From contig JBILHQ010000003.1 of NCBI GenBank assembly GCA_044350415.1, forward strand, positions 1-64,000: a stretch of DNA of 64,000 nt. Reading direction: 5' to 3'. A program made the translations under genes and the position numbers. Shown piece by piece: positions 45,148 to 54,401 of this stretch (position 1 is the stretch's first letter; each line of letters starts with the position of its first letter). A model generated the notes under the pieces. That model was not told the DNA's origin. It did no database searches and saw nothing but the letters and a program-made list of their open reading frames with translations. The DNA is from M3007 sp044350415 (GTDB lineage: Bacteria > Bacteroidota > Bacteroidia > Chitinophagales > Saprospiraceae).

Positions 45148-46527
45148 TTAGTTGCCGCGCCCGCCTCCACGGCTGCTGCCGCCACTGCTGCTTTTACTGC
45201 TGCCGCCACTGCTGTTATTGCTGCTGCCGCCGCTGCTGCGGGAACTGTTGTCGCTGCCCCGGCTGGAGGATGGCGTTTCGCTGCTGCGGGAAGAGCGGGT
45301 TTCGGACCGACTGGAAGATGGCTCAAATCCTCCACCGCGATTGCCCGAAGAACGCTCGTTTGAACGGGTTTCGGATGGTGCAGTACGCTCAGGGCGGACT
45401 TCGCGGCTTGGACGTGGCTCGGATGGAGTGGTACGTTCAGACCGGATTTCGCGGTTCGGGCGTGTTTCTGATGGTGCAGTGCGTACTGGACTTGTTTCGC
45501 GATTCGGACGGCTTTCTACTGGAGAAGTCGCTCTCTCGCTGCGCGTTTCGCGGGTTGGCTGCGTTGTCGGATTGACTCTTTTTGGGGTAGTTGTTTCGCG
45601 GCTGTTACGCTCACTAACTGTCCCTGAAGGATTTACAGCAGGGTTGTTTCTGCCGTTGGTATTATTCCGGGTTAACTTGGAGTCTTTGTCGGGCTCCGCA
45701 TCACGTACCACTCGACCGTTCGGACGGGTAAGTTCTACTGTTTTTACATTGGCCTCTGCTGTGGCAAGACGACCATTGTTATCTTTAAAGCGGACATAGC
45801 CCTGATCTACTCCGGTGCCGCCGTGGCGTGGTCCGGTGTAAGTATTGGGTTTGTACCCGCCACCATTGTTGCCGTTGTTGCCATTGTTATTATACCAGTG
45901 GTTATTGTTTTCCCAACCATTAGAATAATATGGGTTGTAACCATTCCATGTCCAGTAAGGATCGTAGAAATAATTATTGGTTACACAAGGGTTGTACCAG
46001 GGACTGTTCCAGCCATAATTGCTGTAGCCAGCATTGAAGCCCCAGGGGTTGTAAGCATAGGGATTGCTGTATCCCCATGAATTCCACTGGTTGAAACGGC
46101 GGTACCGGCGATATGACCAATAATCGTCGAATCCGGAAACATAAATAGATGCACCGGGAAGGTAGTAGGGATCGTAGAAATACATATCCACATAAAAGGG
46201 GTCATAATAGTCTACGACCGGCGTGCGGCGGTGAAAGCGACGGATGCGGGAAGAATACTGATACGCGTATTCATCTTCATCATCGTAGTAACCATCGTCG
46301 TCATTGGTACGGGTAACGCCTGTGTTGTCGTACTCATCGGCATACGTATCTGCCGGAGCAGTGGTCGTGGTGGTCGAAGTAGTAGTAGTAGTGGTGGTGG
46401 TCGTAACCACAGGGCGGGGCGAAGAAGGATCGTAGTACAGATCATCCTGTGCCATGGCGGGAGTGGCAGCCAACGCTGCCAATACGGCCATCCAGATGTT
46501 AAGCGAGAATCTATGTTTGCTTTTCAT
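45148..46527 (-). CDS. Low-complexity secreted protein, Tyr/Asn/Trp-rich with Ser/Arg-rich tail
   Basis: From ATG 46527 the protein has 459 residues and a signal peptide (IWMAVLAALAATPAMAQ). A Thr-rich linker (about 14 Thr) and an acidic part follow. The middle (about 100-255) is rich in Tyr, Asn, Trp, Pro and Gly (YDPFYVDMYFYDPYYLPG, NPWYN-type units) and resembles prion-like or adhesive domains. The last 170 residues carry degenerate 15-16-residue repeats of the RTxPSETRPNRE kind and end in Ser/Gly-rich SSGGSSRGGGRGN. It is predicted to be extracellular or periplasmic and largely disordered. An ATG 32 codons upstream is open but has no signal-peptide logic. Function unknown. Confidence 0.75.
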   Translation of the reverse strand: MKSKHRFSLNIWMAVLAALAATPAMAQDDLYYDPSSPRPVVTTTTTTTTTSTTTTTAPADTYADEYDNTGVTRTNDDDGYYDDEDEYAYQYSSRIRRFHRRTPVVDYYDPFYVDMYFYDPYYLPGASIYVSGFDDYWSYRRYRRFNQWNSWGYSNPYAYNPWGFNAGYSNYGWNSPWYNPCVTNNYFYDPYWTWNGYNPYYSNGWENNNHWYNNNGNNGNNGGGYKPNTYTGPRHGGTGVDQGYVRFKDNNGRLATAEANVKTVELTRPNGRVVRDAEPDKDSKLTRNNTNGRNNPAVNPSGTVSERNSRETTTPKRVNPTTQPTRETRSERATSPVESRPNRETSPVRTAPSETRPNREIRSERTTPSEPRPSREVRPERTAPSETRSNERSSGNRGGGFEPSSSRSETRSSRSSETPSSSRGSDNSSRSSGGSSNNSSGGSSKSSSGGSSRGGGRGN

Positions 46528-46581
46528 GGCAACAAAATTTAGTTTGTAAGTTATGAACCAGGGGTCAACCTGATTACTCTG

Positions 46582-46589
46582 CAAATCTA
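46582..46589 (-). promoter_or_regulatory. Promoter -7 element for the Y/N/W-rich gene (TAGATTTG)
   Basis: On the minus strand TAGATTTG lies 55 bp before the ATG at 46527. No TTTG at the best spacing. The rest of the 357-bp divergent gap to proS (46528-46884) is very AT-rich, with no other clear site. Confidence 0.4.
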
Positions 46590-46884
46590 TTACCTTTGTG
46601 GTCGTTTTTTTGGTTAAAGCCAATTTAATTCGTAAAAAGATTATAGTTAAAGTTTGAAAAAATGACCTTTTAAGGGTTAGTATTTGTTAAAATTTTAATT
46701 TATTTTCTGTTTTTTTGATTTCGCAAGGCTCCCTTTTCGCAATTTTACTGTTTGAGGGGTGATTTCGCGGAACTAATTTTTGGAGAATAATCTTTATACT
46801 TAGAACATTCACCAGCATTAAAAGTTACATCGCCTTTTATTAATAATTTGCAAAAGGCATTCAAAACATTAGATAAACACGATC

Positions 46885-48357
46885 ATGGCAGAGAAGATTA
46901 CCTCACGCACCGAGAATTATTCGCAATGGTATTTAGACATTGTACAAAGGGCACGTTTGGCCGACAACTCTCCGGTGAGGGGATGTATGGTGATCAGGCC
47001 CCACGGTTTTGCAATTTGGGAAAAAATGCGCGATACCTTAGATGGGATGTTTAAAGAAACCGGGCACGTAAATGCTTACTTTCCCTTGTTTATCCCGAAG
47101 AGTTTTTTGAGCAAGGAGGCAAAACACGTGGATGGGTTTGCACAGGAATGTGCTGTGGTAACGCATTACCGCCTCAAAACTATTGGTGAAGGCGATAACC
47201 GGGAGGTCGTCGTCGATCCGGAAGCCAAATTAGAGGAGGAACTTATCATTCGCCCTACTTCTGAAACGATTATCTGGAATACTTACCGCGACTGGATTCA
47301 AAGTTACCGCGACTTGCCATTGCTGATCAATCAATGGGCCAATGTGGTCCGTTGGGAAATGCGTACCCGTCCTTTCCTGCGCACTACAGAGTTTTTGTGG
47401 CAGGAAGGCCACACTGCCCACGCCTCAGAGCAGGAAGCGATGTCGGAAACCCGTTTGATTCTGGATGTTTATGCACAATTCGCGGAGGAATATATGGCGA
47501 TGCCTGTTATTAAAGGTATCAAAACCGCCAATGAACGATTTGCAGGTGCCGAAGAAACGTTCTGTATCGAATCCATGATGCAGGATGGTAAAGCCTTGCA
47601 GGCCGGCACGTCGCACTTCCTGGGCCAAAATTTCGCCAAAGCCTTCGATGTGCTCTTTTTGAATAAAGAGAATCAGCAGGAGCATGTTTGGGCCACCTCA
47701 TGGGGTGTTTCCACCCGTCTGATCGGCGGCCTGATCATGACCCACTCCGACGACGACGGACTGGTATTGCCGCCCCGGCTCGCCCCAATACAGGTGGTGA
47801 TCGTTCCAATTCCTAAACCATCGCCTGAATTGACAGCGGTGGCAGAAAAAATTGCCGCTTCTTTGAAAAAAATGGGCGTCTCTGTCAAAATTGACAATGA
47901 CGACCAAAATCGCCCCGGATTCAAATTCGCAGAATATGAACTGATCGGCGTTCCGGTCCGCCTCGGACTTGGTGCACGCGACCTCGCCAATCAGCAGGTG
48001 GAAGTAGCCCGCCGCGATACCAAAGAGAAGGCCAATGTGCCATTAGAAGGTATTGATCAATACATTGTCAATTTGCTCGAAGAAATTCAGCAGAATTTGT
48101 TCAACCGCGCCAAACAACACCGCGACGATCATATTACAAAAGTAGACGATTGGGACGCGTTCATTGAAGTGCTCGAAAACAAAGGTGGCTTTGTTTATGC
48201 GCATTGGGACGGTACCACCGAAACGGAATTGGCGATCAAAGAAAAAACAAAAGCGACGATCAGGTGTATTCCGCTCGATGATGATGTGGAAGCAGGTGCG
48301 TGTGTACTTACGGGCAAGCCAAGTGTAAGGAGGGTTTTGTTTGCGAAATCATATTAG
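46885..48357 (+). CDS. proS: Prolyl-tRNA synthetase (archaeal/eukaryotic-type)
   Basis: A 490-residue class II synthetase that charges tRNA-Pro. It is the short ProS type 3 without the bacterial editing insert: class II motif 1 region near the start (YSQWYLDIVQRARLADNSPVRG, positions 12-33), RPTSETIIWNTYRDWI near 116, motif 2 as VVRWEMRTRPFLRTTEFLWQEG near 155 (by position), and motif 3 in TSWGVSTRLIGGLIMTHSDDDG near 273. The anticodon-binding domain and the C-terminal zinc-like domain follow (EAGACVLTGKP), ending with the family-typical C-terminal Tyr (LFAKSY). A strong terminator follows at 48397. This type is normal for Bacteroidota. Confidence 0.97.
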   Translation: MAEKITSRTENYSQWYLDIVQRARLADNSPVRGCMVIRPHGFAIWEKMRDTLDGMFKETGHVNAYFPLFIPKSFLSKEAKHVDGFAQECAVVTHYRLKTIGEGDNREVVVDPEAKLEEELIIRPTSETIIWNTYRDWIQSYRDLPLLINQWANVVRWEMRTRPFLRTTEFLWQEGHTAHASEQEAMSETRLILDVYAQFAEEYMAMPVIKGIKTANERFAGAEETFCIESMMQDGKALQAGTSHFLGQNFAKAFDVLFLNKENQQEHVWATSWGVSTRLIGGLIMTHSDDDGLVLPPRLAPIQVVIVPIPKPSPELTAVAEKIAASLKKMGVSVKIDNDDQNRPGFKFAEYELIGVPVRLGLGARDLANQQVEVARRDTKEKANVPLEGIDQYIVNLLEEIQQNLFNRAKQHRDDHITKVDDWDAFIEVLENKGGFVYAHWDGTTETELAIKEKTKATIRCIPLDDDVEAGACVLTGKPSVRRVLFAKSY

Positions 48358-48396
48358 AAACGACATGCTCAACGCTATAAAAACTAAAATGGGCCG

Positions 48397-48433
48397 GATT
48401 TGACAACTTTTTTTTGAAGTTGTCAAATCTTTT
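48397..48433 (+). terminator. Rho-independent terminator of proS
   Basis: A perfect 13-bp stem, gatttgacaactt (48397-48409) against 48417-48429, a 7-base T-rich loop and then TTTT. It lies 40 bp after the proS stop codon. Confidence 0.85.
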
Positions 48434-48500
48434 GTGCCCGTCCCGTCCTGCCTTTTTTGTTAATCTTTTATTTTTTTACAATTGTATTAGGCGTTTAGAT

Positions 48501-48603
48501 TACATTTGTTATCGAAAAGAATCGCCCATGTGTTTTATTCAAATATTTCAATTGAAACGCCTATAATTTTTTCCGCTGAATGGCGGCTGAATTATGGGCG
48601 TTT
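48501..48603 (+). promoter_or_regulatory. Promoter-like box and hairpin leader of the beta-helix gene
   Basis: TACATTTG at 48501-48508 fits the -7 element, though the nearest upstream TTG is only 16 bp away. About 50 bases on, a 14-bp stem (48555-48568 with 48590-48603, one G-T pair) encloses a second ccgc/gcgg hairpin and is followed by a T-rich run. Such a structure before the start codon at 48680 could be an attenuator, or the end of a short leader RNA. Confidence 0.4.
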
Positions 48604-48679
48604 TTATTTTATCACAAAACCAATGCAACCAAATGAAAAGTGCAATAAAAAAGACTACTCACCTAAAATCATATTTAAT

Positions 48680-51386
48680 ATGAAACAGATTGCTTTTTTC
48701 CAACTCACCTTAAATTTCAACAAGCATTTTTCCAGGAAATGCTCCATGTGCTTCCTAACCGGTGCGTTCTTTTTTCTTTTTCTGGTTTTCGGCAAACTGA
48801 CTGCAAATGCGCAAGGCGGATCCGGGAATATTGAAGGGGCGGTTTATCTCAAAATACAGGACACCTCTTCATTTCAAATTACTTTTCCTCCTGCGGGTAA
48901 AAATATTGTTCCACTTCATCCAATCTATCAGACATTTACGAACTTTGGAGTCACCAACGTTTATAAACCCTTCTCCGTTTGCCGGGATTTCGGTACCTGC
49001 AACAATGGTTAATATTCAAAATAATGGATATCGCAATAATCATATTGGTGTATCTATTCCTGGTAATGGAGGAGGATATTCCGGCCCTGTTATATGGCAA
49101 ACTCCTTTTATAGGCAACTCAATCAGTAGCGGTAGCAGCCAGCTTTTACCTCCCTGCGATGCAGATCTGCCCAATTACAGTTCAAATTATGGTTATGCCG
49201 GAGTTGTCGATCTTGGCGCAAATTTTACTGTGGGAGAGTCAGGCTTTCTTCAAAACCGATTCACCAATCTTCGTAATGGTATAATTGGTGAAAATGTATT
49301 TCTGAATGTAAACAATGCTAAATTTGAACACATAATTGGTTTTTTGGATACTGGATTTCCAAATTATAGTGATTCCAAAGGTGTTGGAGTTGCATGTAAT
49401 AAGTGTTGGGTGAATATAAAAAATTCCCGCTTTATTGATGGCGGTCATGGCATGTACCTGAACGGAGGATTTATGTCAGTTCAGGGAAATTATACATCCA
49501 GGGTACACAGAAGTCTGGAATCGTGGAATTCCTATTCCATTGGCGTAACCAAAGACAATGTTTTTAATTTTCTCGATAATGGTATTCGTGCAAGAGAACT
49601 TATCGTCGCTCCGTTCTTTAGTGGGTTCAATATCGACAAAAATATTTTTAATACAGAAAATCAACCAACATCTAGTCAGGGTTTTAGCGGCATTGAAGTT
49701 GTAAATGCATTTAATACTACTATGCCGGCAATTGCCAACATCACCAGAAATGAAATTTATATCAATGATAATATAAATGGAATTACTGTCGGGAATCAAA
49801 ATGATTGGGATATAGCTGATAATACCGTGGAATTTAGCGACGGAACAGATAATATTCCGGTCTTTGGCGCAGGGATACAGTTAGATAATTCGGCAATTAA
49901 TTACCTCTACAATAATGCTGTTTCCGATGCTGCGGGGATTGCAGGTTTTTCCTCAGGATTCAGCGTCAACGGCAGTTCAGGCAATGTATTTTGCTGTAAT
50001 AATACTTCCGGCAATGCTCAGGGCAGCGTATTCACCGGTTCCAGCAATGATACCCGGTTCAAACATAATGAAATGTCTGCCCATACTACACCGCTGCTGC
50101 TTTTCCCCGGGACAGTTATTGGGGATCAACCATCACAGATAGATTTACAAGACCCTACTACCAACAGTAATCTTTTTTTAGAAGGGTGCGGGATAGCTGT
50201 ACACGCTGATCTTACCCTTGCTGGCCTGTCTGAGTTTTTTACAAGGGACGAAGCCCATCCGTACTGGCCCGATGATGTAAATCCCAAGCCTGGATGGTTC
50301 ACTGCCAATAGTGCCAACCCTTCTGAATGCAGCGGAGATGCCCAATGCTCCATTGTTGAATACACGGAAGGCAAGAGACGCAAGGTGATCAATGAGACAG
50401 ATATCGCTATAGTTGAGGGAACTATGGTTCGCTCCACCTACGGACCCGCTTTGCAATGGGAGGGCGAGCGTGATCTTTATACCCGTTTGAAACAAAACCC
50501 TGACATGTCAGGTAATGTTTCTTCAGTGGATAATTTTTATGCAGTGAAGGAATCGGGAAGCGCACTTAAAGCATTTTATGAAGCCGACCAGGTTTTGGAG
50601 AATATAGAACGGATACCGGCATCTTGGGGGCAGATAATGGAGCAGGCCCATGTCAAAATTGATGAGATTGAAGAAGATTTTAATCAAAAACTCAATCAAT
50701 TGGCACAAGTAAATACTACCGCTGACAGCATAAATATTTATTGGGAAGCAGCGGCCATACGTTCCGGATTGGTGCAACCGATGTCGATATTTCTTGAAAA
50801 GCAGCATCAGGCAGATTCTTTGCGTCAGGCGAGAGCTACAGCTGCATTGAGCATAATAGAGGCTTTGCCTGAGGCGGATATTTTGCAAAGTAACCGGAAG
50901 ACGGCACTGCGCATATATACAGCATTAAAGGCGTCTGGATATAACCGGCTTACGCAAGCCCAATTTGTCGATATCTCTCCTGTAGCCAATCAATGTCCGC
51001 TCAGCGGAGGAAAAGCAGTTTACCTCGCCAGAGCGCTTTACAGGCTGAATGAAGATAAACAGTTTGATGACGGTACTATTTGCGGGCTTGCCGAAAGAGG
51101 TGATATAAACACTTTAAGAAAACCTCTTCTGCAAAATCTATCATTACAACCAAATCCAACAACAGGTTTTATTCAGGTACTTCTATCGGATACAAACGAA
51201 GAGCAACAGGTAATTATTCACGTAACAGACATTTCCGGCAAGGTAGTATTAAGCACTATGCCATCTGTTGCGGATGATGGGCTATGCTCTTTAGATGCCT
51301 CAGTACTCGCTCCAGGGGTATATATTTGTCAGGTATCAACTCCAAGCAAGGTCTTTTCCCCTTTAAAATTTATTATCATTCGCTAA
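48680..51386 (+). pseudogene. Secreted parallel beta-helix protein with T9SS domain, frameshifted
   Basis: The first 110 codons from ATG 48680 code for a signal peptide (GAFFFLFLVFGKLTANAQ) and a start domain (IEGAVYLKIQDTSSFQITFP, then FGVTNVYKPF), stopping at 49012. The rest is open in another frame from about 48990 to 51386. It has many beta-helix coils (NGIIGENVFLNVNNAKFEHI, positions after the shift), a helical region rich in Glu/Gln (about 50600-50900), and a T9SS sorting domain (LSLQPNPTTGFIQVLLS, LAPGVYICQVS). The two parts clearly belong together, so there is a +1 shift near 48990-49020. It is either a real pseudogene or a sequencing indel. If intact it would be a surface protein of about 900 residues. 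Confidence 0.75.
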
Positions 51387-51448
51387 TGTGCGTCGAAGAG
51401 GTCTCCTGCCTAATAAAGGCAGGAGGCCCTTTCTTAATTATCTTTTTT

Positions 51449-53194
51449 ATGAAATCGAGGCTCTTAATTATTTTATTTTGTTGCATCCCATTATTGTTTC
51501 AGGCCCAAAAATATGATAATACCTGGGTCACAGGATATGCCGGAGTTGGTCCACAGTACGGAAATTCATTTTTAACTTTTACTGATGGGTCTCTGATTAT
51601 CGACAGTATATATGCGAGTGCTCCTTTTCAGGATAATAATGCTTCATTTTCCAGATTTGATGGACAATTTTTTGCTCATTTTAACGGAAATCATATCAGG
51701 GATCAATCATTTCTTGGTATGCAGAATGGAACATACTTAAATGAAGAAATTTCCATAAATTACGATATGTCCGATGACGACCTTACTCAAGGTGCTATGT
51801 TTCTGCCCTATCCCGGCCATCCGGATAGTGTCATGTTGGTATACCTGAGCTCGGAATATTTAGTTGATTCAGGCTTGGTTACGGATGTTGTAAGTTCAGA
51901 TATAAGTTATGCAATTATAAAAATGTCCGATAACGATGGAAAAGGCAAAGTCGTTGATCTGAAAAAATCCTTTGTCCATGATACTTTACAATTTGGTCAT
52001 TTGCAGGCCGTAAAACATGCCAATGGCCGTGATTGGTGGATACTGATCATGGAATACAGCGGCAACCGGTTTTACAGGATACTTTTCGATACTTTGGGGT
52101 TACATACGCCTGAAATACAAAGCATTAGTAAAAAAGTCTATGCTGGGGCCGGCATGAATAAATTCTCTCCTGACGGCACAAAATATGTTGGTTATAACGG
52201 AGATACTTTTCTCCCTACAGGGTCCTCCATAGATATCTTCGATTTCGACAGGTGTACCGGGCTGTTGTCCAATCAACAACAATTTAAAATGAAGGGTGAA
52301 TACGGTGGCATCGCCATTTCCCCCAATTCCCGTTACCTCTCAGGCATTGGGCGATACTGTTTTTCAATACGATCTCCAAAGTCAAAATATCTGGGATACC
52401 CGTACAATTGTAGCGCTTTATGATGGGTTTGAGGATCCTTTTCAGGTCAAATTTTACCAGTTTCAGTTAGCACCTGACAACAAAATCTATATCACGGCTA
52501 CCACCAGCACACAATACCTGCATGTGATCAATCAACCCGACGAACCCGGACTGAACTGCGACTTCCGGCAGCATGGGGTTAAATTGTTGAAGTTTTATTA
52601 CGCTTCCATACCCAATCATCCGAATTATCGCCTTGGTCCGGTCGATGGTTCTTCGTGCGATTCATTGGGCATCGACAACCTACCGAAAGCGTGGTACCGC
52701 TACGAGCAGGATACCCTCGACCCGCTTCAGGTGTCGTTTCACGACCTGTCATTTTATGAGCCGGGTAGCTGGACGTGGGATTTCGGTGACGGTTCGCCGG
52801 GCAGCACAGAGCGACATCCCGGCCATCTTTTTGACCACCCCGGCATATACCAGGTTTGTCTGACGGTGAGTAACGGTAATGGAACGGATACGCATTGCAA
52901 AACGCTTTATTTGGGGGTATCAGCGCAGGAGAACCCTGTTTTGCAAAACCAGATATTAGTGTCCCCCAACCCTTTTACTGATTTTTTGTCGGTGTCGCTG
53001 AGTGCAACACTGCGCAGTCCGGTATTTCATCTGTACGATCTGGCTGGGCGGGAAATCTGTGCATCAAAGATGGAATTGGGTATTAATGAAGTTAAATTGG
53101 GAACACTGGCCCGGGGCTCTATTTTTGGCAGGTGTGTTCGGGGACAGAAGTGGTAAAGACAGGGAAAATAGTGAAGGCGGGGAAAGGGCAGTAG
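51449..53194 (+). pseudogene. Secreted PKD-domain protein with T9SS domain, two frameshifts
   Basis: From ATG 51449 there is a signal peptide (MKSRLLIILFCCIPLLFQAQ) and about 300 residues of a beta-propeller-like domain (GAGMNKFSPDGTKYVGYNG, GGIAISPNSRYLS). Near 52335 the frame changes (continuing GDTVFQYDLQSQNIWD). A PKD domain follows (SWTWDFGDGSPGS, GIYQVCLTVSNGNG) and then a T9SS sorting domain (VSPNPFTDFLSVSLS). Near 53113-53117 it shifts back: in the new frame LYFWQVCSGTEVVKTGKIVK ends at the TAG 53192-53194. The second shift is in a GGGG run, so one lost G would explain it. The two shifts compensate, which suggests sequencing errors or a slightly decayed gene. Confidence 0.75.
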
Positions 53195-53300
53195 GCAAAT
53201 CCGGCTATCTGTCGATCAGAATCATCCTGCGAAGTGACCCACGTCATTTCGCGGGATTTTTTTTCAGGTGATCTTTGTATCAAATTAAACGATACACACC

Positions 53301-54146
53301 ATGAAAAAGATACTTGTTCCAACGGACTTTTCTGGTAATGCAGGGCACGCATTGGAAGTAGCTGCCACGCTTGCTGCAAAATACAAGGCTACACTGGTGT
53401 TATTACATGCTAATACACAGGCCATTTACGCGCCGCCACTGGCAGAATATGGTAATTCTGTTAGCTTTGACATGATGGACTATGCGGCAGCGGCAGCGGA
53501 GGAGTTGTATGGCTTAAAAAAGGAACTTATTGCAGATCCGGAGTTTGCCAGTCTTGACATTGAGACAATAGTGGAAGAAGGTTTTTTATACAGTACTATT
53601 GAGCGAATTGCTAAAACAAGTGGGGTGGATCTGATTGTAATGGGAACAAAAGGCGCAACGGGCGCGCTGGAGTTTTTTGTAGGCTCCAACACAGAGAAAG
53701 TAATCCGGGTGTCACCTTGTTCGGTATTGGCAGTGCCTAATGGTGCTACCGAAATATTAGAGATTAAAACGATCGTGTTGCCCACTACTTTAAGACCTGA
53801 CCAAGGGAAAGTATTTAACCAATTGGCAGAATGGCAGAAAAAATTCCATTTTGAAGTGAAGGTTTTATACCTGAATAATCCTGGAGGATTCAAAGATGAT
53901 GAAGCCATTCATGCAGCAGCAGATCAAATGGCGGAGAAGGCAGGGCTTAGAAAAACGTCCACTTTTGTTAGTGCCAATACTTTTGACGAGGAGGCGGCCA
54001 TTTTGCAGTTTGCGCGGTTGAACAAAGCAGATATGATTGTTATGGGCACGCACCAACGCCAGGGTCTATCTCACATGTTGTTTGGCAGCCTGACTGAAGA
54101 TACCGCAAATCACGCATCAGTACCGGTATTAAGTATACCGATCTGA
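53301..54146 (+). CDS. Universal stress protein, tandem UspA domains
   Basis: A 281-residue cytoplasmic protein of two UspA folds. Domain 1 (1-145) starts with KKILVPTDFSGNAGHALEVA and has the ATP-binding signature GTKGATGALEFFVGSNTEKV (G-2x-G-9x-G-S). Domain 2 (148-281) starts with IKTIVLPTTLRPDQGKVFN and has a less complete signature, GTHQRQGLSHMLFGS, lacking the second Gly. Such tandem proteins are common in Bacteroidota; they bind ATP or act as stress-responsive regulators. A perfect terminator follows at 54188. No partner gene. Confidence 0.93.
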   Translation: MKKILVPTDFSGNAGHALEVAATLAAKYKATLVLLHANTQAIYAPPLAEYGNSVSFDMMDYAAAAAEELYGLKKELIADPEFASLDIETIVEEGFLYSTIERIAKTSGVDLIVMGTKGATGALEFFVGSNTEKVIRVSPCSVLAVPNGATEILEIKTIVLPTTLRPDQGKVFNQLAEWQKKFHFEVKVLYLNNPGGFKDDEAIHAAADQMAEKAGLRKTSTFVSANTFDEEAAILQFARLNKADMIVMGTHQRQGLSHMLFGSLTEDTANHASVPVLSIPI

Positions 54147-54187
54147 TCGATGTAAAAAAATAATTGATGAAGGATTTCGTAAGCATA

Positions 54188-54228
54188 ATCGCTGGCTGGC
54201 AGTAATGTCGCGCCAGCGATTTTTTTTG
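54188..54228 (+). terminator. Rho-independent terminator of the usp gene
   Basis: A 9-bp perfect stem atcgctggc (54188-54196) against gccagcgat (54212-54220), followed by eight Ts. It is 42 bp after the usp stop. Confidence 0.8.
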
Positions 54229-54237
54229 GAGCGCCAT

Positions 54238-54329
54238 TCCCGCTCTTCGTTCGGGATGACAATTGTACTGCCGACAGCATCGGCGACGGTGTGGCCACCA
54301 CTTATCCCGCTTTTCATTCGGGATGACAA
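54238..54329. repeat. Two 25-bp direct repeats between terminators
   Basis: Copies at 54238-54262 and 54305-54329 (tcccgcttttcattcggga type, 23 of 25 matches), 67 bp apart, each including a small cccg/cggg palindrome. They lie between two terminators, outside all genes. The same word could be a dispersed repeat of the genome. Confidence 0.5.
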
Positions 54330-54342
54330 CTGAGTAACAGAC

Positions 54343-54382
54343 AAAAAATAAGCCAGCCCGAATCCGGACTGGCTTATTTTTT
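54343..54382. terminator. Bidirectional terminator
   Basis: A perfect 14-bp stem, aaaaaataagccag (54343-54356) against 54369-54382, with a 12-base loop and A/T tracts on both sides. It works for the minus-strand repeat protein gene that ends at 54402 and may back up termination of usp. Confidence 0.85.
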
Positions 54383-54401
54383 TGTGTGTTTACAGTGGTG
54401 A

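Noticed and set aside
45152..45799. Open frame of 215 codons on the plus strand, Leu/Arg-rich
   Set aside because: Shadow of the low-complexity tail of the minus-strand secreted protein.
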